Assembly: GCA_963749825.1 (NCBI GenBank)
Contig: CAVVOI010000012.1
Span: 1-64,000, forward strand
Length of the DNA: 64,000 nt
Direction: 5' to 3'
From: UBA11865 sp963749825
Lineage (GTDB): Bacteria > Chloroflexota > Anaerolineae > Promineifilales > Promineifilaceae
Under the pieces are notes generated by a model. It searched no databases. It saw only the letters and a program-made list of their open reading frames with translations, and was not told where the DNA came from. How positions within the stretch are numbered: the first letter of the stretch is position 1; each line of letters begins with the position of its first letter. Below are positions 44,329 to 53,273 of the stretch, piece by piece. The position numbers and the translations under genes are program-made.

Positions 44329-45207
44329 TCAGGCTACAATATATTTTCCGATGATTGGCTCCAGATCGTTCCTTACATTCTTAGGTATGGCCTCCCAATC
44401 GCCAACAAGTGCTAATGCTTCCCGCATACCCGAATGTGCCGCGAAAGTACCTCCCCACTCTTGTTTGCTGCTCACTAGATGCGTGATCCCGTCCTGAGCG
44501 AGGGTTGTGTTAGCCGATAAGGTGCGAATTACCAGGTCAGCCGTTACCGACTCCTCTGCTTCATGCCAGACATCATAATCGGTTACATGTGCCATGCAAG
44601 CATAGGCAATCTCTGCTTCAGCCGCCAGGAAGGCTTCTGGACTCGTCGTCATGCCGATGATGCTCATGCCCCAGTTTCTGAATAAATTCGATTCGCCTTT
44701 GGTGCTAAATCTAGGGCCTTCAATCGTTATGAAGCAGCCACCTATATGGACCTTTGCCCCAATTGCTGTCATTGATAGAGCTAACGCCTGGCTTAGTTCA
44801 GGAGAAAATGGAAAAGGTACACCAACATGGGCGACCAGGCCTCGTCCATAAAAAGTGCCCTTCCTTTTCCCCTTGGTGAAATCAACTATTTGGTCCGGAA
44901 TGACAATGTCGCCAGGGTGATAATCTACACGAAGCGAGCCGCAAGCACTCACACCAATTATGTATCGGACGCCAAGGCTTTTTAATGCCCAGATATTGGC
45001 CCGGTATGGAACTTCAGAAGGAGTCAAATTGTGGCCGCGACCGTGTCGCGGAAGAAAAGCCACTGGTTGTCCGTGAAGAGTACCAAGCGTTATCTTTCCG
45101 GACGGCTGGCCAAAAGGTGTCGATATCTCTACTTCGTCCGATACCTGCAGATCTGTCATATCGTATAAACCACTTCCACCAATAATCGCTAACTCAATAT
45201 CTGACAT
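44329..45207 (-). CDS. mtnP: S-methyl-5'-thioadenosine phosphorylase
   Basis: Cleaves methylthioadenosine, a by-product of polyamine and other SAM-dependent reactions, to adenine and methylthioribose 1-phosphate. The 292-residue protein has IIGGSGLYD, PRHGRGH, the ribose site IEGPRFSTKGES, the GMTTSPEAFLAAEAEIAYA segment and TDYDVWHEAEESV, the last typical of MTA rather than purine nucleoside phosphorylases. The ATG at 45207 lies 177 bases from the bactofilin-like gene. The FtsW/RodA gene follows after 21 bases. Confidence 0.93.
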   Translation of the reverse strand: MSDIELAIIGGSGLYDMTDLQVSDEVEISTPFGQPSGKITLGTLHGQPVAFLPRHGRGHNLTPSEVPYRANIWALKSLGVRYIIGVSACGSLRVDYHPGDIVIPDQIVDFTKGKRKGTFYGRGLVAHVGVPFPFSPELSQALALSMTAIGAKVHIGGCFITIEGPRFSTKGESNLFRNWGMSIIGMTTSPEAFLAAEAEIAYACMAHVTDYDVWHEAEESVTADLVIRTLSANTTLAQDGITHLVSSKQEWGGTFAAHSGMREALALVGDWEAIPKNVRNDLEPIIGKYIVA

Positions 45208-45384
45208 CGCCAGTAATCTCCTCTAATTCCTCTGCGTTTCACTCTTCGATTTTCGCCATAGATGGTCTTATTGTAACCGGCAGGTAAACATCCCCATCCC
45301 TTTATTTATTAACCTCTTCACGAATTGTCTGAATCGTATTCCTACGCCTTGCATGCGTTATGCACCGGACGCTACTAGACCGTC

Positions 45385-46491
45385 TTACAGTTTCCTTCCC
45401 TCTAATTCGCGGATTTTTTTGGTGGCGATTCGCACCGTTTTCTTTAGTTCAGAATTTAAGGCGTTGACTTCGGTTTTCATTTTTTCAATTTCTAAATCCC
45501 TTTCTACCAATTGGGACCTAAGCTCGGCAATCTGTTCGTTTCTAGCCAGAGAAAGGGCAATCTCATCGCTGGAAGAAGCGATATCGGAACCCCCTATATC
45601 GATAAACGCTGATAGGTTGACGGTACTCACCCCGCGATATTCGGCTAATGCTTTCTTGGCGCTGTCCAGATTTGCTTTAGCCCAAAGGTATCGGCTGTGG
45701 TAGGTCTTCGCTTGAGCGACAACTCGATTTAAGAGCGCTTGACGACGTTGGAGCTCAACCTTGTACTCCTGTAACTCAATACGAAGCTCTTCAACTTCTG
45801 CTTGTTCGGCCGAATCTACTTCAGCATAAACTAAGGTAGGAGCAATCCCCTTCTGATGATTTTTATCATGCGCTCCGGCTGTTGGATATTTTTCTGCTTC
45901 CGTTTCGAAATCCAGAATTGCTTCATTCACTCGTCGCTCGAAAGCAGCTTCGATTTCGGCCCGCGCGACTGTGGCTAAAGCTGCCTCTGCCCCGAGTTGG
46001 CGCCAAATCCCTAGCTTTTCTTCCTTCACTGCGGCATCTTCCAACGGAACTGATTCTGCTTGCGGAAATCTGGCCAATATATCAGTCCGCATCGTACCAG
46101 GTCCGGGATCTAGTAGATCGCCACGGTCCAGGTCACCTGCTCGCAGGAGGTCTATCGTTCCCTCGTCAAGAGCACTGAACCATCCATGCAGTTTTCCGCC
46201 GGGTCCAAGTTCCATCGACGCTGCCAAAACATCACCCCAGATTTGACCTCCCGGTTCGACGATGACTTCTCGACCGGAAATGTGGCCAAGGACAATTCCC
46301 GAAATAACGATTCGAGGCGCACTCACTTGTCCGACAATGCAGCCTTTGTCCGAAACATATAGATTCTTTTCTGTCCTAATATCACCGACCGAGTAGACCG
46401 ATACTTCCAACCAATCACGGCCGCGCTTTAAGAAGCTGCTCGCCAAGCTCCTAATCCTCTTTTCTTGCCTCTGATTCTTATCGATAGCCAT
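45385..46491 (-). CDS. Bactofilin-like polymer-forming protein with coiled-coil tail
   Basis: A 368-residue protein. Residues about 32-110 form a right-handed beta-helix of the bactofilin (polymer-forming cytoskeletal) type, with repeated short strands such as GCIVGQVSAPRIVISGIVLG and GGQIWGDVLAAS. The remainder is charged, with a strongly predicted coiled coil at about 225-365, ending KKIRELEGRKL. Bactofilins form filaments that shape cells or position enzymes. The coiled-coil tail is not typical of short bactofilins and may bind a partner. AAGGA lies a few bases before the ATG at 46491. It is divergent from the PKD/CAP surface protein. Confidence 0.75.
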   Translation of the reverse strand: MAIDKNQRQEKRIRSLASSFLKRGRDWLEVSVYSVGDIRTEKNLYVSDKGCIVGQVSAPRIVISGIVLGHISGREVIVEPGGQIWGDVLAASMELGPGGKLHGWFSALDEGTIDLLRAGDLDRGDLLDPGPGTMRTDILARFPQAESVPLEDAAVKEEKLGIWRQLGAEAALATVARAEIEAAFERRVNEAILDFETEAEKYPTAGAHDKNHQKGIAPTLVYAEVDSAEQAEVEELRIELQEYKVELQRRQALLNRVVAQAKTYHSRYLWAKANLDSAKKALAEYRGVSTVNLSAFIDIGGSDIASSSDEIALSLARNEQIAELRSQLVERDLEIEKMKTEVNALNSELKKTVRIATKKIRELEGRKL

Positions 46492-46642
46492 AATTCCTTT
46501 GGCACCTCTGGGCGATCCCCGTTGCTTTTCATAGTAGAGTCGGATTTTTGTGAACTAATTACTTATGATATCAAGCAGCTATTATGCCGTGTGAAGAAAT
46601 TCTTAGCCAAGTGAAAAGTGTACGTCGAATCAACGTTAAGCC

Positions 46643-46648
46643 TATAAT
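46643..46648 (+). promoter_or_regulatory. Candidate -10 for the PKD/CAP gene
   Basis: TATAAT at 46643-46648 lies 42 bases before the ATG at 46691. The -35 region is poor, so activator dependence is possible. Confidence 0.3.
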
Positions 46649-46690
46649 GTACTCTTGTGCAGCATACTTTTCTCTGGTAAACTGATCTCG

Positions 46691-47623
46691 ATGTATGGGA
46701 AGAGTCGTTTGATCGCTGTCTTGGGTCTGTGGATCATTTTACTCAGCCTGATCTTTTTACCTGGGAGCAAAACTTTTTCCGAGGAACCAATGTACCCCAA
46801 CCTCGGCGGTTTTTTGCAGGCTGCCAACAACTTTTCAGTCGAATTGTCGGTAACGCCGCAAGCGGCCTCGCCCGGCCAGCCCTTGTTCCTACATATAAGG
46901 GTAACTAACAACAACGCTTTTGATGTAAATCCAGAACTAATAATTAATTTGCCTGAGCAAGCAACTATAGATCTGCTTGCCTTGCCGACCGGAACTACTT
47001 TTAATGCCCAGACCAGCGAGTTAAGATGGCAACCAGTGTTAATTGGTTTGGGCGCGTTTGATGAAGTCGCCGTTCCTTTCTTTGTGGATGTCGCCGACGT
47101 AAAAATACCCGAACAATTTGTATCAGTATCGTTGAATACGCCTGGATACCAAAGCGACTACACCGTGCCATTTTGGATTGGCGTTGAGCCATCTACGACG
47201 ATCGCCTTCGATCCACCGGTGGTCGCCGTTGGGCAGCCTGTGAACTTACTTGGAGAAGTCGCAGGCCCCGGTCCCGTCAACTTCCTGTGGAGTCTTGGCG
47301 ACGGCCGCATAATCGAGGTAGAAAATCCAGAGGTCGTCTATTCCTCTCCCGGTGAATACGAAGTTCTGCTGCAAGCTTCAAATCCCTTGGGAATTTCGAC
47401 TGCCAGCGGAAAAATAAATGTCGTTCCCCAACCCATCGCCGACTTTTCTATCCAAGATTCAACTCCATCAGTCAATGAAATCATATCATTTATCAACCAA
47501 AGTGGTGGTATCGCTACCTATCCGTTACATTTGGGATTTTGGCGATGGCACCATTGCCCTGGAACAAAATCCACAACATGCCTACACGGTCCCCGGAACT
47601 TATCAGATCCACTTGATGATTGA
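46691..47623 (+). CDS. PKD/CAP surface protein, N-terminal fragment (frameshifted)
   Basis: First of three pieces of one exported protein of about 750 residues. It has a signal segment (about residues 5-28), then a DUF11-like/Ig-like domain (about 45-170, NFSVELSVTPQAA), and a first PKD domain (LWSLGDGRIIEVENPEVVYSSPGEYEV, about 195-250). A second PKD begins with the segment NEIISFINQSGG. True coding ends near 47522, where an extra base changes the frame; the rest to 47623 is out of register. Upstream TTG at 46655 is possible, but the ATG at 46691 gives a normal signal peptide. Confidence 0.75.
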   Translation: MYGKSRLIAVLGLWIILLSLIFLPGSKTFSEEPMYPNLGGFLQAANNFSVELSVTPQAASPGQPLFLHIRVTNNNAFDVNPELIINLPEQATIDLLALPTGTTFNAQTSELRWQPVLIGLGAFDEVAVPFFVDVADVKIPEQFVSVSLNTPGYQSDYTVPFWIGVEPSTTIAFDPPVVAVGQPVNLLGEVAGPGPVNFLWSLGDGRIIEVENPEVVYSSPGEYEVLLQASNPLGISTASGKINVVPQPIADFSIQDSTPSVNEIISFINQSGGIATYPLHLGFWRWHHCPGTKSTTCLHGPRNLSDPLDD

Positions 47624-48023
47624 AAATGCATTTGGATCATCCGAATCCTATATGTCGATTTCCGTTGGTCAATCGCCAACGGCCGATATTGTTTTGAATG
47701 AAATGATCGATGCCGCACAGCCTCTCTCAGGTCAGGCATTTCATGACGATTCGGTTAATTTGGTGCGTTGGGATATGGGGGATGGTCACGTTTACGAAGG
47801 GGATGAAATAACCCATATTTATTGGTCGGCCGGCGACTATCTTGTGACCGTTACCTTCTTAAATGAATTTGGTGCATACTGCGTTACAGAAACTGGTGAG
47901 AGTGGGTCCCGGATATTATTATCTGTTTCTGCCTACTATTCACAAAGGCGGCGCTACGTTGGCTACTCCAGAATTTACACAGACAGTAGACCAACCAGCC
48001 GCAAGCGAAACTCAGCCGGTTGA
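47523..48023 (+). pseudogene. PKD/CAP surface protein, middle fragment
   Basis: Continues the second PKD domain (YIWDFGDGTIALEQNP) and a third one (VRWDMGDGHVYEGDEITHIYWSAGDY). The two extra-base sites are CC at 47522-47523, where the reading changes from the first fragment, and GG at 47895-47896, where it passes to the last. After about 47895 this frame is out of register. PKD domains are common in surface and adhesive proteins. Confidence 0.7.
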
Positions 48024-48927
48024 AATTCCCCAGCCAGTAGAATTTGCTGGAGAGTCTAGTCAAATTGACCAGCTATTAGTTTATATCAATGAAGCCAGGA
48101 GATTGCATGACCTACTGCCTGTTAAACCTTTTGACGAATTGTATATAGCCGCCCAGACACATACCAATGATATGGCTTCCTCGGGATTCACCGGACACCA
48201 AGGATCGGATGGGACTTCTCCAGCATATAGAGTACAAGAAGCGGGCTATCAGGGTGGATATGCGGGAGAAGCCACTGCTTGGGGTATGCAATATCCGATC
48301 GAACCGGTCCAGTATTGGCTATCGAGTCCATCGCACCGCGATATAATCCTCAATCCAAAAGCTACAGATATCGGGATCGGTTATACAGAAAACTATAGGT
48401 CGCCAAACGTTTGGTACTGGACAATAGAAATGGGATCTCTCGGCATTCCCAAAGTTCAAGCCTCGCCACCGCCGGGAATCGAAGAGCTTGTTCAGCCCAC
48501 TCCCACCCCACCACCAGTCATCCAGCCATTGGGCCCCCCCCAGAACAGTGAATTTGTCCTTTTATCCGAATCAAATCTCATTTTCACCTGGACGTGGCCT
48601 GAACCATTACAACCAGACCAGCGCTTCATCGTCTATTTAAATTCTGCGGGTCGAACATTTAGAGTCGGGGCAGTGGATATTGCCCAAGATGGCATACAAT
48701 ATCAGCTGAAGATTCCCATTTCGAACGTACCTGTGTCGCCAGGCGTGCAGAGTTGGCAAATCCGGCTAGAAAACAGCGTGCAGGAAGAAGTTTTGGAGGA
48801 GTCCACCTCCTGGTCTATCGTTTTCCGAAATGCCGATGAGATTATTGCTACGCCAACCCTATCACCTGAGGACCCCGGGGAGCCAAATGAGCTAGCCACA
48901 CCGACACCTGCATCAAGCCGGCGCTAA
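47896..48927 (+). CDS. PKD/CAP surface protein, CAP (SCP-like) domain fragment
   Basis: This part carries the CAP/SCP domain (CAP superfamily, such as YkwD): INEARRLHDLLPVKPFDEL, then AAQTHTNDMASSGFTGHQGSDG, then WLSSPSHRDIILNPKATDIGIGY. A C-terminal Ig-like domain and Thr/Pro tail complete it. CAP proteins are secreted and of varied function, several in cell-surface or development roles. Its TAA overlaps the stop codon of the following gene on the other strand by four bases. There is no clear membrane anchor at the C-terminus. Confidence 0.8.
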   Translation: MRVGPGYYYLFLPTIHKGGATLATPEFTQTVDQPAASETQPVEIPQPVEFAGESSQIDQLLVYINEARRLHDLLPVKPFDELYIAAQTHTNDMASSGFTGHQGSDGTSPAYRVQEAGYQGGYAGEATAWGMQYPIEPVQYWLSSPSHRDIILNPKATDIGIGYTENYRSPNVWYWTIEMGSLGIPKVQASPPPGIEELVQPTPTPPPVIQPLGPPQNSEFVLLSESNLIFTWTWPEPLQPDQRFIVYLNSAGRTFRVGAVDIAQDGIQYQLKIPISNVPVSPGVQSWQIRLENSVQEEVLEESTSWSIVFRNADEIIATPTLSPEDPGEPNELATPTPASSRR

Positions 48928-50261
48928 TCATCCGCTACCAACTCAAAGCGAGCTTTCAAAAGATCAGTTAAGGTTGGCACACCGATTTCTTGTAATTGAT
49001 AACGAACCCTTTGACTTGGCAAATCAATATTTATGAGCCGCCCCAGGTCTATTGGTGTGGCTATGATAACCATATCGGCTGGAGTTTGGTTAATCGTATC
49101 TTCTAAATCCTTTATCTGGCGATCCCCGTATCCCATTGCCGGTAAGACGGGCCCGGTACCCGGGTATTTACGATATGTCTCGGCTATCGTATTCACAGCG
49201 TATGGACGAGGATCGATGATTTCCCCGGCCTCGAAATATTCTGCGGCCACAACTCCGGCACCATAACTCATTTCGCCATGAGTCAAAGTTGGTCCATCCT
49301 CGATGACCAAGACACGTTTTCCACGAATTGATCCCGGATCATCAACAAAAATAGGAGAGGCCGCCTTGATAATCACGGCCGTTGGATTAACCGAGCGAAT
49401 ATTGGTCTGGACCTCGACTACCTTAGCATGATCGGCGGTATCTACCTTGTTGATAATGACGACATCTGCCATTCGCAGGTTTGTTTCTCCCGGATGATAT
49501 TTCAACTCATGACCAGGCCGGTGCGGATCAGCGACGACTATATGAAAATCTGAGGCGTAGAAAGGAATGTCATTATTGCCGCCATCCCAGACGATAATAT
49601 CCGCTTCTTGTTCTACCTGGCTTAGAATCTCGGAGTAATCCACGCCAGCATAAATGATCGCCCCCATATCAATATAGGGTTCGTACTCTTCTCTTTCTTC
49701 TATTGTGCACTCTTGCTCTTCTAAGTCAGCGTAATTGGCGAAGCGTTGAACCCGTTGTTTGGCCAGTTGCCCGTAAGGCATCGGATGGCGCACGGCAACA
49801 ACCGACTTGAATCCCAACTCCAGCAGAGCGCTCACTACACGACGAGACGTTTGACTTTTTCCGCTGCCTGTGCGAACTGCGCCAATCGATACAACTGGCT
49901 TATTTGCTGGTAGCATTGTCCGCGATGGTCCCAACAATCTGAAGTCTGCCCCTGCAGCCAGCACCCGAGACGCGAGGTGCATCACATACTCATGGGACAC
50001 ATCAGAATAGGAAAATATGACCTGATTTACCTCGTTTTCAGCGATCAATTTCTCTAAATCCGATTCAGGGTGAATTGGTATTCCGTCCGGATAAAGATGG
50101 CCTGCCAATTCAGCCGGATAACGTCGATCATGGATATTGGGGATCTGAGTCGCAGTAAAGGCTACAACCTTGTAGTCGTCGTTTTGTCTAAATACCGTAT
50201 TAAAATCATGAAAATCTCGTCCAGCGGCACCTGCAATGACAATCTTTTCTGGTTGCTTCAT
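48924..50261 (-). CDS. Cyclic 2,3-diphosphoglycerate synthetase family protein
   Basis: A 445-residue P-loop protein of the family that includes the enzyme making cyclic 2,3-diphosphoglycerate from 2,3-diphosphoglycerate and ATP in hyperthermophilic methanogens. Landmarks are the N-terminal Rossmann-like KIVIAGAAGRD, the P-loop VRTGSGKSQTSRRV near residue 148, DIIVWDGGNND, and a G-domain-like VIINKVD (about residue 275). Bacterial homologues are often called GTPases of unknown role. The substrate here is not proven. The ATG at 50261 has GGAGG six bases upstream. Confidence 0.78.
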   Translation of the reverse strand: MKQPEKIVIAGAAGRDFHDFNTVFRQNDDYKVVAFTATQIPNIHDRRYPAELAGHLYPDGIPIHPESDLEKLIAENEVNQVIFSYSDVSHEYVMHLASRVLAAGADFRLLGPSRTMLPANKPVVSIGAVRTGSGKSQTSRRVVSALLELGFKSVVAVRHPMPYGQLAKQRVQRFANYADLEEQECTIEEREEYEPYIDMGAIIYAGVDYSEILSQVEQEADIIVWDGGNNDIPFYASDFHIVVADPHRPGHELKYHPGETNLRMADVVIINKVDTADHAKVVEVQTNIRSVNPTAVIIKAASPIFVDDPGSIRGKRVLVIEDGPTLTHGEMSYGAGVVAAEYFEAGEIIDPRPYAVNTIAETYRKYPGTGPVLPAMGYGDRQIKDLEDTINQTPADMVIIATPIDLGRLINIDLPSQRVRYQLQEIGVPTLTDLLKARFELVADD

Positions 50262-50622
50262 CGTTCCTCCAAAATGATTTTCTTATAAGAACTGACTATA
50301 CTCACGCCTGTTATTAATCATACCAAATGGTGGTTATTCTACCATTGACCAGTTGTTAAACGCATCATGATTGAGTTCACCGTCAGTCGATCTATCACCC
50401 TCCAGTACCATGTTCGTTGTGTCTGGTAGGCTTGTGAACCCAAATATTATGGAAATTCACGCAATGTTTATCCTGTTTTTATGTCTAGGTACTTCTATCT
50501 TATGAAAAGTTTGTTATAATGCCGATGCATTTATCTTACATAATATGAGAATGACATCGTGCCTCGTTCTCGCTATACGCAATTGGGACCTATAGTGCCC
50601 AAGAACCCAGGAGTTTCAGGGG
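50262..50622. other. Divergent gap between the cyclic 2,3-DPG synthetase homologue and xerD
   Basis: No gene seen in these 361 bases. It contains the perfect palindrome TCTTATAAGA (50281-50290), an inverted repeat AATGGT...ACCATT with a nine-base loop (50326-50346), and the extended -10 promoter of xerD at its right end. A short, non-annotated frame may be present but has no coding character. Confidence 0.5.
50512..50520 (+). promoter_or_regulatory. Extended -10 promoter for xerD
   Basis: TGT followed by a perfect TATAAT (50515-50520) forms an extended -10. The -35 region is weak. Transcription would start near 50527, about 95 bases before the gene. Confidence 0.5.
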
Positions 50623-51486
50623 ATGGAAGATCAACTGCTTGCCTTTCTCGAATTCTTATCGAACGAAAGGAACTACTCAGCCAATACGATCGCTGCCTAT
50701 CGAAATGATTTGAGCCAGTTTTTAAGTTGGCTAAAAACTAATTATCCCGAGCTCAATCACTGGTCAGATATTTCTTTTAAGGTCGTTTCAGAATACTCGG
50801 ATTATTTGAACCAACAATCATACACAGCCTCATCTGTCGCCCGAAAGGTAGCTGCGATAAAGTCGTTTTTCCATTTCTTGTTGGCTCGTGGAATGATTAC
50901 TTCAGATCCAACAGCAAAATTGGATTCACCACGGGTTAAGAAACGTTTGCCCCAAACCCTGGCGGCCGAGGACGTCGAGCGTTTACTGGAGGCACCCTCT
51001 CAGAAACATTCTCCTAAGAATCTTCGAGACGCGGCCTTACTAAAAGTACTATACGAAACTGGCATGCGAGTCACTGAAGTAGTATCTCTACGAGTTTCCG
51101 ACGTTAATCTTGATTCGTCAGCGATCTATTGTCCGGGCAAGGACAACCGAATGCGTGAATTACCCCTGGACGAGCAGACGCGAACCATTATCAGCGACTA
51201 CCTGGAAAATGGCCGCCCACACCTTCTAAAAGATAAGACTGAAACGGCTTTGTTTCTGAACCATCGAGGTAAACAACTTACCAGGCAAGGGCTTTGGCTA
51301 ATTATTAAGGCTTACGCTGAACAGGCTGGTCTGGGTGATGCCGTTACACCACACACACTGCGGCATAGTTTTGCTGCCCATAGGCTTAATAGCGGGACTG
51401 AACTAAGGGAAGTGCAACAATTGCTCGGTCATGCTAATATATCTACAACACAGATCTACTCGCAGTTGTATGAGGAGCAAGAGTAG
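50623..51486 (+). CDS. xerD: Tyrosine recombinase XerD/XerC
   Basis: A 287-residue site-specific recombinase that resolves chromosome dimers at dif. The N-terminal SAM-like DNA-binding part covers about residues 1-85. The C-terminal catalytic domain shows Arg in TGMRVTEVVSL, HTLRHS with the His and second Arg, LGHANISTTQIY with the late His and the nucleophilic Tyr, all in the usual order. AGGAG lies nine bases before the ATG at 50623. XerC and XerD cannot be separated surely; XerD is the better guess from size and single occurrence. A dif-like site was not recognised in the window. Confidence 0.9.
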   Translation: MEDQLLAFLEFLSNERNYSANTIAAYRNDLSQFLSWLKTNYPELNHWSDISFKVVSEYSDYLNQQSYTASSVARKVAAIKSFFHFLLARGMITSDPTAKLDSPRVKKRLPQTLAAEDVERLLEAPSQKHSPKNLRDAALLKVLYETGMRVTEVVSLRVSDVNLDSSAIYCPGKDNRMRELPLDEQTRTIISDYLENGRPHLLKDKTETALFLNHRGKQLTRQGLWLIIKAYAEQAGLGDAVTPHTLRHSFAAHRLNSGTELREVQQLLGHANISTTQIYSQLYEEQE

Positions 51487-51611
51487 GTAGATTCTTTTTA
51501 ATTAGCGGTTTACTTCCTGTCATTAGTCATATTGATTCACACAAAGCCTGTGCTTCCCCATTTCACCGTTGACTACCTGCCAAATTTGAGCCAACAAGAT
51601 CAAATCAAAAG

Positions 51612-52391
51612 ATGGAACGCATTTACGTCTTCCTGATAAGGAATGATGTTTGGATTTATATTATTTGCGGGCTCGGACTCGTTTGGTATCTGAGCGAATT
51701 TTGGCGTTCGCGGCGAATGCTCCGGAGCGCTATTTTTGGGCTGGAAAAAGAAAGAGGTCAGAGGCTTCAGCGCCGATCGCTCATCTTCATTATTTTTTTC
51801 TTTTCCGTGATTAGCCTAGTCATTTACGTAAATTCCAATGTAGCCCCGTCGCTCCCAGCCGAATTGCTTAAGCCCCCCACGCCAACGCCAAATATTTTTT
51901 CCACACCACTTTCGTCGCCTTCACCGGCGAACCTTGCTCGAACTCCTACAATCGCCATTGCGCCAACTGTCACCCTGCAGGATCAAGACTTGCCTGCCAA
52001 CCCAACAATTTCGGATGGCAACGGATCCGGCGAACAAACAGTGGATGAAACGCCAACCATAATCGTCGCTGGTTGTTCGGCAGACGTAAACATTGTTGAA
52101 CCGGCAAATCGTTTCCCAGTCTCCGGCGAAATTTTCTTTTATGGCTCAGCCGATGGTGACCGATTTAATTCATATCTGCTGGAAGCGAGAGGTCCACAGA
52201 CCGGGGGTGCCTGGTTGTCAATTACGACAGAAGAAGGCAGTAAACCTGTAACCGATGGGCTACTAGGAACGGCAAACTTGAGCAATTGGTTACCCGGACT
52301 ATATACCGTGAGATTGACAGTTTCTGCTGGCGAAAATCTCGTCACCGGGCAATGTGAAGTCGAAATCTTGCTTCAATCTTCGACCCCATAA
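51612..52391 (+). CDS. Two-span membrane protein with Thr/Pro linker and Ig-like domain
   Basis: A 259-residue protein, not recognised. Two membrane segments (about residues 13-32 and 57-78) put the C-terminus outside. A Thr/Pro/Ser linker (about 85-150) leads to a beta-rich domain (about 155-257) with CSADVNIVEPANRFPVSG and a late GQCEVEIL, so one disulfide between the two cysteines is possible. It resembles other linker-bearing surface proteins here. The 3' end overlaps rsmD by 19 bases on the other strand. Confidence 0.55.
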   Translation: MERIYVFLIRNDVWIYIICGLGLVWYLSEFWRSRRMLRSAIFGLEKERGQRLQRRSLIFIIFFFSVISLVIYVNSNVAPSLPAELLKPPTPTPNIFSTPLSSPSPANLARTPTIAIAPTVTLQDQDLPANPTISDGNGSGEQTVDETPTIIVAGCSADVNIVEPANRFPVSGEIFFYGSADGDRFNSYLLEARGPQTGGAWLSITTEEGSKPVTDGLLGTANLSNWLPGLYTVRLTVSAGENLVTGQCEVEILLQSSTP

Positions 52392-52927
52392 AAACAAACC
52401 ATTGTGTTGCCATATTTCCGGCGATCAACGATATTGAGCTGAGAGAGCTCAACATCTTGGTACTCCTTCGGGTCGATTTGGACGATCACCATTCCCGAAG
52501 ACGACAGATATCTTTCGACATCTTGATCAATGGTTGAAAGGATTTGTTGCCAGATTCCTTTGTATTGCGGTGGGGCAACGAAAATGATATCTATGGCCAA
52601 TTGATGATCGCGATTGAGATATTGGAACGCATCGCCTAAAACTACCTCGGCCGAATCCTGTAATTTAGTATGCCTCAGATTGTACCATATCGTATTAACT
52701 GCTAGCCGTGCATTATCTACGAAGATGACCCTGGCTGCGCCTCTACTCAGAGCTTCGATTCCTACCTGCCCCGTACCGGCAAAAAGATCTAACCATGTTG
52801 ATTCAACGACCCATTCTCCGAGAATATTGAATAGGTTCTCTTTTACCCGGTCAGTGATCGGCCGTGTAGTCTCACCAGGAACTTTTTTTAACTTATGCCC
52901 ACGGGCAGAGCCTGATATTACTCTCAC
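52373..52927 (-). CDS. rsmD: 16S rRNA (guanine966-N2)-methyltransferase RsmD-like
   Basis: A 184-residue methyltransferase of the RsmD family, which modifies G966 of 16S rRNA. Family marks are MRVISGSARGHKL, TRPITDRVKENLFNILG and the SAM site LDLFAGTGQVGIEALSRGA. The catalytic (D/N)PP(Y/F) motif is replaced by APPQ in IIFVAPPQYKG at about residues 114-124, so either the site is reorganised or the enzyme is less active. The ATG at 52927 is followed by the standard start. The PTPS-related gene lies upstream. Confidence 0.82.
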   Translation of the reverse strand: MRVISGSARGHKLKKVPGETTRPITDRVKENLFNILGEWVVESTWLDLFAGTGQVGIEALSRGAARVIFVDNARLAVNTIWYNLRHTKLQDSAEVVLGDAFQYLNRDHQLAIDIIFVAPPQYKGIWQQILSTIDQDVERYLSSSGMVIVQIDPKEYQDVELSQLNIVDRRKYGNTMVCFYGVED

Positions 52928-52952
52928 CTGATTCCCAACTTGTCTCCGATCC

Positions 52953-53273
52953 TTATTTGATCTCTAAGGGTACCGACAAGATATAGCTGTCGCCAACCAT
53001 CTCGCCACTATCATCAAATACAGGAAGGCGCCACCCATCACCTGCCGCCCAAAGGCCAACCGACCACCGGTAATTTCCCGGGTCTAGATCGGCCGGAAGA
53101 AATAGTTCATGTTCATCGCGGACATACTTGTCCGTAGGCCACCTTCTTGTCGGAAAATCGCCTGGGTTCAATTTATCGGACTGGGCAACCAAGTTGTTCT
53201 CGCTATCAAGTAAATGAGCAAATACCTGATAATTAATATCCATCGTGGCGATTGCCTTCCAATATGCCGTCAA
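52953..53273 (-). CDS. PTPS-related membrane protein, C-terminal fragment (frameshifted)
   Basis: This 106-residue frame is the real C-terminus of the membrane protein encoded upstream on this strand. The joining reading is VSLTAYWKAIATMDINYQVFAH, produced by removing one T from the TTT at 53274-53272. It contains a beta-rich domain with WPTDKYVRDEHELFLP and GNYRWSVGLW, as in the usual C-terminal domain of these proteins. It is not a separate gene. Confidence 0.7.
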   Translation of the reverse strand: MTAYWKAIATMDINYQVFAHLLDSENNLVAQSDKLNPGDFPTRRWPTDKYVRDEHELFLPADLDPGNYRWSVGLWAAGDGWRLPVFDDSGEMVGDSYILSVPLEIK

